NCBI GenBank assembly: GCA_964034945.1
Contig: OZ035962.1
Span: 78,513,942-78,577,941 of the forward strand
From: Chrysopilus asiliformis
Taxonomy: Eukaryota > Arthropoda > Insecta > Diptera > Rhagionidae
Direction of reading: 5' to 3'
DNA length: 64,000 bases
A program made the translations under genes and the position numbers. Below are positions 34,431 through 46,079 of this stretch, in pieces. A model generated the notes under the pieces. The model did not search any database and was not told the origin of the DNA. It was given only the letters and a program-made list of their open reading frames with translations. Within the stretch, counting starts at the first letter, position 1; the number at the start of each line of letters is the position of its first letter.

Positions 34431-34700
34431 GCTTTCTCGTTAGTACGGAGAGGGCACGAAAGAATAGTCCAAATAAATTATGATGTATGGAAGAGTTATG
34501 TAAAATCATATTCTCAACACATTTTGGTAGTTTCCAAATTTGACGCAAGGTTTTCTAAAAAATCTCAAGAAAATTTTCTGTTTGTATGTGGGATCCTAGA
34601 GTGGATGGACACATTTTGCTCATCAACGAACTCTGCCTGATTTTTTGTAAGAAACGCTTTTTTGCAAAACGTCTCCAATACAAAGTTATCACAACAACTT
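34431..34700 (-). mobile_element. Eroded mini-me-like remnant
   Basis: On the minus strand it keeps the order TTTGCAAAAAAGCG, GTTGATGAGCAAAATGTG, a GGATCC/CATAC box, AAAATTTTC and ATTATGATGT(ATG). This parallels CGTTTTTCGTAAAAT, GTTAATGGGCAAAAATGG, CCCATACGAAC and CATACATCAAA of the intact copies. The overlapping 141-codon plus-strand frame is a by-product. Confidence 0.4.
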
Positions 34701-36421
34701 TTGCAGTTGCTAGGCTGCAACGAAATAAAACCTTACAAATGTCGCACTTTTCATTCAGGGTTTGCGCTGCAGAGACGATAAATTATTACAAAACCTCAAT
34801 TAACGACGCCCATGAAGGGGATTCCGCAACCCATACAACATACTTACTGGTCACATTCGCAGGTTTTAGCAATTGTTTGATTTTTGTTTTCGCAAAATTG
34901 ATACTGACACATAAAAATGAGATTCAAATTTTCTATCAAAGACATAAAGTAACAGCCAAAGATTTAACTGCAAAAAATTGTGCACTTCACCTTAACAGGA
35001 CAATCATATGAAAACCGAAGTCAACAAACCAAAGAATTGTATAAAAATATTGGCCCAAGCATTTTTTTTTTTTTGTTTTTACTCTCTTTGTATTGAAGGT
35101 GGATGAAGTCAGTAAATACAAAAAAAAAACGTAAAACTGAATAAAAAATAAAAGACGGTTACATAACCTTTTCGCTCTGTCGATCTTCAATTTTTAGAGC
35201 TGTTAGCTCCAAATTTTTCGGTTATGCTCGGATTTATGCTTTCAAGGTTGCACCAAATTCAAGCACACGATTCACGCATAACTTGAAGTTTCAGCGGACA
35301 GTTAGAAAAAGAAGTAATAATAATAACAATAACCGAAAAACATCAGAGAAAAAAAAACTCTTTTTTTTGACATTTTTGTTTGATTTGTTAGAGTTGAATT
35401 CTTTTATGTTCAGTTTGGACACTTTTCTGAATAGATGAAGATACACAAAACGTCAGCTTACAAATAAATCTAAATAAATATCTTGACAAATTTTATTGCA
35501 TTTTTTCACGATGACAACCTTGTTAAAAATTCACCAGCAAAACATTATGTGAAATGGGACTTTTTTTTTGGTTTGTTTTTTTTATTATTATCTATTTCTG
35601 GAAAGTATCTTTTAAAATGTGTTGAGTCATCACAAAAAAAAAATTTTGGATGCATCGAAATTAAAGTGTTTCTAGAAACGCTATTAACAATAATTAGTCG
35701 CACTTTGCTTTTTTTACACCATTTATTTATTTTTTTTGCTAAATCAAGTTAAGATGAAACTAATAATTTAGTATTGCTTAAGTTCGATTGGAATAATATT
35801 AATTGCCAATAGTAAATCATATTTATTACAAAATTTGTAAGTCATTTGTGGATCATTAGTCATTCATTAATTTCGGTAAACAAAATTTATTACAAGGGAT
35901 ACAAAATTATAATTAAATATTTAAACGTTTCTCATTTAAAGAAATAACAAACGTCTTGCTTCTCGAATTTATTATCGCGTAAAAAAATGGATAACTTGTT
36001 TTTTTCTTGTGTTGAAAAAATGAAATTTATTTTTATACTTAAATTAAATATTCTGATATTTTTCAAACCATAAAATTCACGCGAATGGCGCTAAAGATTG
36101 GTCCATTTACTTCCGTGTTTTTTCTTCTGCTAATCAATTAAATATAATTCTGATTGGTTCTTTTTTTTTCAAAATTTCAAGATTTTTTTTGTTATGAATA
36201 CCAGTTTTATAATTCGATAAAATCTGCATATCTTGTTAAATGCATTTAACGCCTATTAACCAGTCAAAAAATGCATAATAAAATATTCATCTTTTTGGAT
36301 TATCCAAGTATCATTTACGACAATTTTTTTTTTCGGCTGCGGCGCATTTCTCTTTGTTATGTTCACAATTTCGAAAGCATTTACATATGGAACGTGAAAA
36401 AGCACAACAAATGGAGTTATT
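34701..36421. other. AT-rich DNA
   Basis: Long A and T runs; no gene or repeat end is recognised. Confidence 0.5.
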
Positions 36422-36919
36422 CAGCCCTATTCCCGTACCTAACCGGCGGGACGTGTACGCCGCGGGATTTGGCGTTTCCCGCAGAAAATTTGCATTCTGC
36501 TAAACGCAATTGTCCCGGCGTGTGCCGTGGTGCTGAAAACGTTTTACTTTCGGTATTACACTAAACGCACCCGCGAATGTTTTGACTTTTCCATACATTT
36601 ATTTCCCGCGAGTAAATCGTTGCGGGACCAATCAATTAAATATAAAGTTTGAATAAAAATGTGAATTTTATTTATACATTCAATGAATTTTAACTAAATA
36701 TAAGTTTTGAAGGTCAGGAAAAACTAACTAGACGCAGTACAATCATTTAATTTAACAAATAAAACTTCATGCGTATCAAATCAGCAAAACTGTCAAAATA
36801 GTCAGCGCGGGGCTGAATAAAACTGTGTTTCTACGTCTACTAGAATAAGAAAATTTCATTCGATCGAGATAAAACTTGCGTGGCGTATACACGTCCCGCC
36901 GGTTACGGGAATAGGGGTG
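36422..36919. mobile_element. 498-bp TIR element adjoining mini-me copy D
   Basis: The left end CAGCCCTATTCCCGTACCTA pairs with the right end, inverted, CACCCCTATTCCCGTA. Both go on with ACCGGCGGGACGTGTA and ACGCC, about 35 bp of inverted repeat with a 3-nt indel. ATT flanks both sides (36419-36421 and 36920-36922). The body is GC-rich near both ends and AT-rich in the middle. The family is undetermined; a 3-bp duplication would suit PIF/Harbinger. Confidence 0.7.
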
Positions 36920-36920
36920 A

Positions 36921-37468
36921 TTATACCCGTATGGTGAAACCAAAGGGTATATTAACTTTGCCTTACCGTTTGTAACGCCAAGATCCTGTCATCACACACA
37001 AAAATGAATTACACCAGTGTGTTTAGAATGATAAAAATAATTAATTTTTGCATGTCCGTCCGTCCGTCTGTCTGTCCGTCTGTCTGTCTGTGGCGAGGAA
37101 TGCGGGCGCACGGATTGAGCTAGAGACTTGAAATTTTACGCAGATTCGTTTTTCGTAAAATTCGAGGCTAAGTTTGTTAATGCGCAAAAATGGGCCATTA
37201 GGGGGGGCACCCCCCATACGAACAAAAACGTTTTTTGTGAATATCTCAAAAACGGTGCATCTTATCAAAAAAGTCCAACAACAAGAGTTATTTAGGATAT
37301 GATTCTACATAAAACTCCCATACATCAAAATCCGATTGGAATAAATTTTAAAAAATCCTATTGCAAAATTTGATTTCAAAATGGAATTTTGATACAACTG
37401 TTCGCCCTTAATCATCATACGGGTTTTAAATAATTACCAGATTGGCAATTATAGCTTTTGTTATGTTT
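36921..37468 (+). mobile_element. Mini-me/Helentron-like element, copy D
   Basis: Complete copy from TTATACCCGTATGG to TTGTTATGTTT. The (GTCY)n tract is 37053-37092. The 3' part carries CATCATACGGGT and a hairpin around CCAGATTGG. It starts directly beside the 498-bp TIR element. Confidence 0.8.
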
Positions 37469-39622
37469 TTCACTTAATTTTGTATACAGAAGCTTTTAAA
37501 TCTTAAATTGCGTTATAATATATTTTGAAGCTTTCACCTGCGGCTCTAAATGTAACTAAATGTTTTCACTCGGCGATGAATTCTTTTCAGACTCATAGTT
37601 AGAAATTTAAAAAAAAATGAAAAAATCTAATTTGTTGTAAAAAGCTGTCCACAAAATAAAACGTAACACATTTAGGGTGAAGTGAAACTGCATGATGGCA
37701 ATATTAACTGTCATAGAAAAAATCGTAAAAAAGCGGTCGAGAGGGCGGGGTGAAGTCCGAAATGTCGAAATTTGGAATGGCGTATTAAGTAAAAATTTAC
37801 TGTGTATAAAATTTTTTGTGAGCCCTGTTCCTCTTTCATCACTCAACGACGAAATACGCGATAAAATTAAGTCATATTACCAAGTAAACTCTAAAGACAA
37901 AATAGTATAAAAAATTCTATGATTTTAAGAAAGCGCCCAAGGCAACCAGAATGAAATCCTTCTAGTCATAGCTACTAAGAAAATCTATTAGCAAATGCTT
38001 AAAGAATTTCAGAAATTTTAAGAGAATAATTGTAAGTGTAATTTCCCCACTGACAAACAATTCAATTGTATCGTAACACGCAATCAAATAACAATCAGCA
38101 AACTCAACCAAATCTAAGCTTTTTTTTGGATCTTTCTTCCACTCTTAATCCGAAATCATAATTCTCTAACCTCAGACGAATTTAATTTTTAATCGATTAG
38201 ACAAACATTTCCTTTTAATATAAAAAATCAAAGCATCATTAGAAAAAAATCCAGCACTTCCTCAATTGGATCTGTGGTGATCAACTTTGGTGTTTCCGCA
38301 CTAGAAATACAAATTCTTCACTTTTTTATCGATGCTTTTTGGTGATCAGAGCTAACAAAATTCTGAGACTTTATCAAAATAATAAATAATTATATTAAAT
38401 GACCAGAAGAAAATTGGTCAAAATCTCAGACAAAGTTCTCAAGAAATGTTCCGCCGCGTTGCGTGTTTTATGTTATTTTCCCGAAATTGTCTGTTTGTCG
38501 GAATTTGTTGTGACTGCTTTTGTTTTAAATAATCAACAAAAAAAAGGCCAAAATTATTGTAAAAACGAATGTGAAGTTGAGTTCTTTTTTGTGTGAAATA
38601 AAACATAATTTTTGGTCCAATGTTTAATTTCATGTTTCTTATTGTTTCCGATGTTGTTGTCGGAGCTGTTTGCTATTTATGTTATTATTTATTTTCTGAT
38701 TCAAATAAAGAACTCTGGTAACATACATAAATGAGAAAATCCCGGTATCATTTGAACTTATAAACGAGATCTTCGCAATTAATCAGAAAACACGATCAGT
38801 CGTTGAGTCAAGGTTAAATCTCAAGTTGAAAATCGAGTGCCTGTTACTAAACACATGAGTCCGATGATGATTCGCATTTAGACAAGAACCCAGAAATGTT
38901 ATGCTTTTATAAAGATTTTATAATATACCTATTTTCTGTTATTAGTTCGGTTTTTTTTTAACATTGGCACCGATTTCTTTTAGCGACCAATACATCGCTC
39001 TGTTTATTATCAATTTCTTTTGTTAGTCAAAGTTTTCGAATGGAATATACTTACTTTTAGTCAGACAAAAGCATTTAAGATAAATTGAGAACGAGAATTA
39101 AGATCTTTTACTGGAAAAATATTTAGAGAGACTGCATCATTGAGCTAAATATAGTAGAGTAAGCGAAAATGATGTAACTCTTATGGCAAAAGTAATTAAA
39201 TGAGTTAAATGGAGTTAATACATTTTCCGTGATTACTGGATCGCTGGGGGAGTAAGTGAATCCCCACAAAGCTTTGCAAATCAGTACTTAACCATTTAAA
39301 GTTCTGCGGAAATGTATAAGAAATCGTTTAATCGCCTTACAAGTTTTGACCTTGCACGTAGTAACAATGATAGATCGCTTCAATCAAAAATCCAGAGCAT
39401 TTATTTGTAGTTAAGCTATTTTGTAACGAGTACCATTAATTATTCTGCCAAAAAGAATTTTCGGCATCAAAAAGGGAGGTTTTTTTGAAAATAAAATTTA
39501 TTGCCGACATTAAAATGGAAATTTGTTTCTTTAACCAAAAATGTGATTTAATTCAAATGTTTTTTTCCTAATGGATTTTAAAAATTTAGAAAAAAGTTAC
39601 ATTTTTCAACTAAATAAAGGTT
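37469..39622. other. AT-rich DNA
   Basis: No gene or repeat end is recognised. Confidence 0.5.
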
Positions 39623-40252
39623 TTTATACGCTATATGATATCCGATATATTTGATTTTGTATAGCGTTTATAATGCATCGAACAAATCGTCGCACACAAA
39701 AATGAAATACACCAGGATGTTCGGATAAGAGATTTTTATTTCCACATGTCCGTCCGTCTGTCCGTCTGTCCGTCTGTCCGAGCTAGAGACTTGAAATTTT
39801 TCGCAGGTGCATTTCCCGTAAATAGTACGGCTAGGCAAAATCAGACCATTCCTATCCTCATCCCCCATACAAACGATACAGTTTTTTACAATTTTCTCAA
39901 AAACGGTGAGTCGTATTCAAAAATATATTAAGGTAAAATGTGTTTAGAATATGATTTTACATAAGTTAACTGTACATAAAAATCCAGTTGGACCACTCCA
40001 TCCGTCCTCCCCCATACAATCTTAATACTTTTTTTCTATTTTCTCGAAAACGGTGCATTGTATCGAAAAAATTAAAAAGACGAAATGTGTTTAGCATATG
40101 ATTATACATAACTGTTCCATAAATCAAAGTCCAATCGGACCAGTCCTTCCCCCTTCTCCCATACAAATGGATTTTTTTCTTAAAAATTTTGTCTGTGCTC
40201 ATATAGAGTATTTGAGGATCGTCCTCAGGCAATGGTAGCTTTTCATATATTT
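39623..40252 (+). mobile_element. Old, diverged mini-me-like copy
   Basis: It starts TTATACGCTATATGATATCC. It keeps ATGCATCG...CACACAAAAATGAAATACACCAGG, a short (GTCY)n (39749-39779), GAGCTAGAGACTTGAAATTT, and repeated CATAC...AAAATCCAGTTGGACCACTCC blocks. It belongs to the subfamily of 7866-8564. The 109-codon minus-strand frame here is a by-product. Confidence 0.6.
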
Positions 40253-43200
40253 GAAGATCAATTCCAGGAATTTGAAAACATTGAGACATTGTCATAAATT
40301 AATAATATTTTTATTGCCTGAATGCCTGAATATCAAAAATCGAAAATTATACATAAAACATCAAATTTATCATTAAGAAGAAGCTACTATAAATTGTATG
40401 GACGTGGAATTTGATCTGCTAAGAGCCCAATTTGATCTGCTAAGTACCCAATTTGATTTGCAAAATTTTTACATGTGTAACAAGTTGTAATTGATAATGA
40501 ACTATCAGTAAATTATGCGATTTAAAATTTGGTGATTTCAAGTTCTGTAATCAGATACTTTACAATAATCAAATATCGATACTATCGGTAAATATCGATG
40601 GTTTAAGGTTGACGTTTTCTCGCCATCAATGGTTCCGTCTCGAAGTATCGCGCGATGGCAACTATCGACAGTTTGGTTTCGATACTCAACCCTACAACGC
40701 AGCACTTTCCAATACAGGTATCTATAGGTGGAGTTAGATTTAGAAAAATGTCACATCTTTATATTAAATCAAAAACCGCATTATAGCGCGACTTTTAAAT
40801 TCCTTTGCGACGAAATCGGGTTAAAGGAGAGTTGCCTGCTTTTTGATTCCGATGTATTTTCCGCGATGGTACTTCCATGTTTTTAGGTTATGCACTATTT
40901 TTATCTATTATAATTTCAAGCCCCCTAAAAAAGGGTTTGATCCTTATCTACTTAAAGGGAAAATTCATATTTAGAATTTAGATTTTAGGGATGATTGACA
41001 AGTAACAGTAGCAGGGCAAAGGTTGGTGGTGTGCGGAGAGTATATCAAAGTTTAAAATAACTGCCCCTAAAAGTTGCTCTGGCGTAAATTTGACAATTTT
41101 CGTTATTCTCAGCAATATTTCAGTTCAACTAATGGATCGAAATTCGCCTCCTCAAAAAATATGGCGTCGGAACCAACCCACCTTCCTATAACGTCACAAA
41201 TAGATAAAATACTAAAAAGACCACGTTTATTCAACATAAATTGGAAAGAAACCTCTTTTTTTTTTATTAAAAAAAAAATCAAGCAAACAACCCCCCTAAA
41301 ATATTACTTTTACAATATTTGTCAAGTGTTAATTTGTGGATTTTTTTTTGTACCTTTAATTTTGTGAAAATCTATAGAAAAAGATCTTAAATTGAAACCA
41401 AAACTCACTTCACGCGACAAGGAAGAATTCGCCTCGCCACACAATTGTCAGTTTTGTCTCAATTAAGTGGTTATTCTTTCATTTAGAAAATTACCGATCA
41501 TTGATCATGCATTATTGTCCATATTGATCGCGAAAAGCCAACACGTGACCATTATGTCGACAATAAAACACATGGCTGATTTTATTAACTACACGTTGAT
41601 CATTCCCAAGCTCCTGAAGCGAAAATCAGTGACGATGACGTGAATATCAACATCAGAAATGAATTTTTCCTGCTGCGGCTGGTGATGTTGATCATGTCAT
41701 TGATCAAAGCTGGCATGTTGTATCAACATGACTCTATCTATCTCTGGATACATATGGTGCGGAAAGATAGATACACAGCAAAACAACAGACATTTTAAGA
41801 TTAAGATTAAATTTGGACAATAATTACTATGATTGTTGAAAACAAAAACTATAAACGAATTATGCGGCTGGCTAGATCGGGTTCGAGTCTATGGAGTAGA
41901 AAACGAAACTGAAATCTAAATTCAAGCAAAACCCCAGAAAAATTAAAAACAAGAACGAAGAAAAAAAAAACATTAAGAAAAAAGATTTGAAAAATTGGCA
42001 AGAAAATTATATCACTTGGCGGCGGCAGTTGGCTTTACCCGTTGCGGTGCGGACGATTTTGTTTCCGGTAACTGAAATTTCGAGGTTAAAATTAATGTTT
42101 TGGCAGTGAATTGTTACACGGAGATGTGAGCAATCACATCAAGCTAGCTAGCTAGCTAGCTGGCCAGGAATTTCATTTGTCTAACACTATTCCTTATGTT
42201 TTATGCTTACATATGCTGATGCTCACATGGATATAAGGTGAATGGATGGTGAATTTCGGAGATTGCCACCACAACCCGCCTTACTCTTTGATGGAGCACT
42301 TTTCGGTTAAATTTGTACCCACAGATCTATAAATGATCGTCTGGCGCTGGCTAAATGCTTGGGTAGATGACGTTTATCTAATGTGCGCAATCACTGATCT
42401 TTAATTTTTCTTATGGAATGAAAACATTTCAAGGTCACTACAGATTGATAGTAATTTAGAATTATGATTTTGTTTCCCCTCAAACTTAAATAATGTTTAT
42501 TGCCCATCTGGCACGATTGATTTCGCTTATACTATACGGTTCTGATCTGATCGTCCGTCCGTTAAGACATTTCCAAGTCATAATTGCAATGAAATCTATT
42601 TCTCGCCTTTAACAGAATTAATGTTCATCGTAATTTGCAAACAAATCATTAAGATTAAGAATGTTTCTTATTTGTTACTGGCGTTTTTTTTTTCTTGTTA
42701 TATTTTACTACTTGATCAATTTTGTTGTTACGGTTGCTAGTATTGATTGATGAGACAATGCTCAATTAGTAAGAAATTTAATGTTTTTTCGGGTTTTTAA
42801 TGTCGGATTTTTTTTATTTTATTTTTTGCCTTTTAATCGTTCGATAATTACTGATAGCGTGATGAATTTTGGGATTTTTTTAAGCGGATATAAATGGAAT
42901 ATTTTGTGATTAATCAAACGTTTTGTAGTTTGCACTAGTGATTTTTTATTTTGATATTTATTCTCGATATTTCATAAATAATAATAATAGCGAGAAATTA
43001 CAGTGATTTTGTTTTTATTCAGACATTAAAATGTAGTTAAGTCTTTAAAACAAAATACGTGTTATAAACGAACCAATTAAAATAATCTTTATTACTTATT
43101 TTTCGATCACTTAATTTTGTGATTTTTTTTAACACACTATAATAAATGTGTTAATGCTTATGTAAGTTTCTAAATTTGGCTCAGTTTTTCATTTTGTAGA

Positions 43201-43523
43201 AGTTCTCAGAAATTTAATTGCGTCGATTAGTTTTTTTTTTCAATAAATTACACATGATTCAAAACAATTAAACTTAAGAAAATATTTAATGAAGTTTTTG
43301 TGACAGGAGAGAGAAATAATTCAGGATCTGGGAAGGAATGTACATGAGTTACGGTCAATTTTTCTTCATCCCCTGCCCCCTACTTTTCATCTCTGGGCCC
43401 AACGCAAAATTTGCGAATTTAGTTGTGAGTTTGGGGCTTTCTTTTTGACGCAAAAAATTTATCAGACAAAATAATGTACCTACTATTTAATGGTGTTTGG
43501 GACAACAAAAAATTTTAATTTTT
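40253..43523. other. Complex non-coding DNA with candidate regulatory motifs
   Basis: No gene is recognised. TATCGATA (an insect DRE-type site) lies at 40574-40581 within several TATCG words; since a GTAGGGTTGAG-like end follows near 40692, this could be transposon DNA. TTGATCA occurs four times in 41501-41706. An (AGCT)n run is at 42142-42161. The less homopolymeric stretch 41400-42560 looks the best candidate for an enhancer. Confidence 0.35.
40408..40460. repeat. 21-bp tandem repeat
   Basis: AATTTGATCTGCTAAGWRCC(C) is repeated twice and a partial third copy follows. Confidence 0.8.
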
Positions 43524-43558
43524 GTCTGTCCACTGATAGACATCAGTCTATCTATTAA

Positions 43559-43807
43559 CCCTCATACTGTCCTCGGGTCATTTCTGACCCAAATTCGATT
43601 TTAATTAAAAGTATCTTCTCAACTACATGAACAATGTTTGTATGGTGTAGGCTCTGTGAACAAATTTCTTTTGAATACCGAAAACAATAATCTATTTGTT
43701 CATATTTTAATCCATTGAAGAGCACTGTAGTATTCATGGGTAATAAATGGGTCATCCTTGACCCACGAAGACATCATACGTTATTTTTCTTAAGGACAGT
43801 ATGAGGG
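43559..43807. mobile_element. piggyBac-type MITE, 249 bp, TTAA duplication
   Basis: The ends are CCCTCATACTGTCC and its exact inverted complement GGACAGTATGAGGG. TTAA stands at 43555-43558 and 43808-43811. A subterminal GGGTCATTTCTGACCC palindrome lies on the left and GGGTCATCCTTGACCC on the right. This is a textbook piggyBac-type non-autonomous element. Confidence 0.9.
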
Positions 43808-44236
43808 TTAACACAATAACTTTTGAACAAATTGAGCTATTGTAGAATAAAATTTTTCCATGGATTTATTTTTCGCATAAATTATAGCATGTTCTTGAAC
43901 GAGCAAAATATTATCATTCCTTCCTGCTACGAATTAAATAGTTTTCTTCAATTTTCTGAAGATAAAATTTGTTCAGGATTTTATTTTACATAACTTTTCC
44001 ATACATAAAAATTCAATCGGACCACTCATTCTTAGCAATTCTAATAACCAAGAATCATCAGAAAAAAACAAAATCTCAGTTTTGATTGGTATCGAATTCT
44101 ATCTTTGCGACGGCGACGGGAGACAAGGATAGCCAGATCGGTGGGTGTTATGTTTTCAATTTCTGATCGATATTCATTCGATCACCAAAAGTCAAAGAGG
44201 TGGTTTGTAAGCGAAGATCTCTCTTCGAGTCCAATA

Positions 44237-44754
44237 TAGGTATCCCTTGAGTTACGCGGTTAATTGGTTCCGCGTACACTCAGAAAAATGGAGGCTAACT
44301 CGACGACCTACATACGGCGTAATTGGCCTCGGGCAGGCGCGCGTTCGCCTGCATGTGGGCAAGTAAAACTGAGTTGACCTGTGGTCGGAGAAATTCTGAA
44401 ATTAAGCCACCAGCAGGTGAAGTAGGGCATTGGGAGCTGCACGAGTTGACCTTAGATAGGTTAACTCTGACCGCTAGCTGGCATACAGAAACCTCTGTAA
44501 GGTCAGAATTAACCTGACAAAAAGTTGACCTGGACATTTTTCTGAGTGTAAGTCGAAACCGCTCAGGATTAGTGCAAAACAATACATACCTATTATCTTT
44601 TTTATATAAAAACATTCATCTATAATTACAATATTTTCTTTTTAAATAAAAATTGCTCCAAAACCGTACCGCGTAATTCGAGCACTGCCGCAATTTTTTC
44701 CGCGTAACGCGAAATTCGCGTAACTCAAGTACCGCGTAACTCGAGGGATACCTG
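44237..44754. mobile_element. pogo/Tigger-type MITE hosting a second MITE
   Basis: The ends are TAGGTATCCCTTGAGTTACG (left) and CAGGTATCCCTCGAGTTACG (right, inverted), flanked by TA (44235-44236, 44755-44756). GAGTTACGCGGT-type words repeat inside. The CAGGTATCCC(TC)G start and TA target are pogo/Tigger-like. A family J MITE inserted at an internal TA accounts for 272 bp of its length. Confidence 0.8.
44277..44548 (-). mobile_element. TA-type MITE, family J, copy 2
   Basis: Termini CACTCAGAAAAATG in inverted orientation, TA duplication at 44275-44276 and 44549-44550. Nearly identical to copy 3 and close to copy 1. It sits inside the pogo-type MITE, so it is the youngest of three insertion layers. 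Confidence 0.9.
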
Positions 44755-44838
44755 TACAATGGATATGTCCCCCTAAAAATTCTGTCTCTTCTCATACAGA
44801 GGATTTGTCCATGGCAATCGTAACTCTTTTTTATGTTT

Positions 44839-45183
44839 CTTCTCAGACCATTTCACCCATTATTTAAATGGAGAAAGCACATTTTCTAGAATAACTATTT
44901 GAGCAAAAACAAGCATATAGAATTTAAATAACGAGAGAATAGACAGTTAATTCCTTGTTATACTATAGGAGTAAAGAAACACACGATTTCTAAGAAATTT
45001 CATCCGCATGATTCATCAACAGGTACCTATTGTTCTTTACTCGTTGTCAGAATTGAAAAAAAAAAATCAATTTGTATACAGTGTGAGTACTTGAAGTGGT
45101 TTGCTTTAAATTATTAGGTAGAATCTTAAACTTATAGAAGGAAGTAATAAAAAGAATGTAAAATGATTAATTTATATTCATAC
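44839..45183. other. AT-rich DNA
   Basis: No gene or repeat is recognised apart from runs of A. Confidence 0.5.
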
Positions 45184-45215
45184 CGGTAGCTCCGAAATTG
45201 CAAATTGATGCATAC
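45184..45215 (-). CDS. knrl: Candidate 32-nt knrl micro-exon (leader and N-terminal extension)
   Basis: On the minus strand a strong 3' splice site, with a CTAAT branch-point-like word, about 30 pyrimidines and TTTTTTTTCAG, precedes GTATGCATCAATTTGCAATT. A donor-like CCG|GTATGA follows 32 nt later. The exon contains an ATG followed by nine codons (MHQFAISELP) without a stop. Joined to the acceptor immediately before the knrl ATG at 23031 it stays in frame, giving [18 protein letters not shown]. Alternatively it is purely 5' UTR, or not an exon. The implied intron is 22 kb. The donor is not optimal (GTATGA). Confidence 0.35.
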
Positions 45216-45428
45216 CTGAAAAAAAAGAAAAGAAAAAGAAAAAAATTAGAGAAAATCAATTATTTGTTAAAAAAAAAAATAAAATAAATAAAATTATGCA
45301 AACAACAAAGCATTGGATTGGATAATTGAACCAACAGAAACGAAATTCTTCATTACATCGTGTTTAATGTATAAATTGTGTGTTTTTCAAAATTAACGCA
45401 CAATTTCACCTGATGCACCACTAGAAAT

Positions 45429-46079
45429 ATGTTGCGCTCAATTAGCAAAATAAACACATTTTACATATATTGTCTCTTTTACAACCAAGTATTCAATTTA
45501 AATCATCTGGAAATACTTGGTATATATTTGTTGATTTCCCCCGATTTCACTGATGCGATTTGGAGGATAAACACATTACGATATGGCATAAAGTCGACAT
45601 TATTATCAAGGGACCCAGATAAGATTTCAAATTTGAATTTCGATGGCGACTTGATTTACCTGAAATTTCAAATATTTATCAGCTTCATATCAGGTACGAG
45701 TCTAGGTGAAAAAAAAAATGTTGGACAAAAAACACATTTCAATTCTACAAAGTTGTTAACAAAGTTAAGCCGAGGGAAAAAAAATTGCTGGGCTAACAGC
45801 TTTTTGACAGTGCCGGGTAATAAAGATTTCAAATATCGTTTCCAATCGATAGAAAAAAAGTTTCTCCAAAACTGTCAACTCGATAAGCAACGGCGAAAAT
45901 ACTTAGAATATCAATGGCATAAATCATTTCATTATCACAAACTCAAATCATCTTTAATTAGGATCAAATGCCCAAATATAAAATGCCACAATTTGGGCAA
46001 ATCAACAGTTGTGGACCAAAGTCTCTCGCATGACAAAAAAAAATACCCATATAGTATATGCGGTTACTGGTTTACCTAA
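45429..46079 (+). CDS. Long ORF of unknown nature, 216 codons
   Basis: It is the longest frame in the window outside knrl and the microsatellite. It starts MLRSISKINTFYIYCLFYNQ after a passable AAAT context and ends YPYSICGYWFT-TAA. A weakly hydrophobic first 40 residues, a very basic middle (SRGKKNCW, KDFKYRFQ, DKQRRKYLEYQW) and a Cys/His-bearing end (IKCPNIKCHNL) can be seen. I recognise no domain. The composition (Lys, Ile, Leu, Ser, Asn) is what AT-rich non-coding DNA would give, so it may be a chance ORF, a decayed transposon frame, or an orphan gene antisense to knrl. Confidence 0.25.
   Translation: MLRSISKINTFYIYCLFYNQVFNLNHLEILGIYLLISPDFTDAIWRINTLRYGIKSTLLSRDPDKISNLNFDGDLIYLKFQIFISFISGTSLGEKKNVGQKTHFNSTKLLTKLSRGKKNCWANSFLTVPGNKDFKYRFQSIEKKFLQNCQLDKQRRKYLEYQWHKSFHYHKLKSSLIRIKCPNIKCHNLGKSTVVDQSLSHDKKKYPYSICGYWFT

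Larger units (their letters stand above)
43524..44838 (+). mobile_element. Old mini-me-like copy broken by nested MITEs
   Basis: Fragments in order: GTCTGTCCACTGATAG (43524), AATTGAGCTA, TTACATAACTTTTCCATACA (43984) with AATCGGACCACTC, and CCCCTAAAAATTCTGTCTCTTCTC...TTATGTTT (44838). They follow the order of the copy at 39623-40252. A piggyBac-type MITE (43559-43807) and a pogo-type MITE (44237-44754) interrupt it. Part of 44025-44230 is unexplained. Confidence 0.55.

Noticed and set aside
41870..41900. GGTTCGAGTC resembling a B-box
   Set aside because: No A-box at tRNA spacing and no cloverleaf around it.
42142..42161. (AGCT)n run as a functional palindrome
   Set aside because: A simple tetranucleotide repeat explains it.
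44295..44615. 106-codon frame, also at 23628-23870
   Set aside because: It lies in MITE family J and recurs only because the repeat recurs; it has no transposase motif and runs past the element end.
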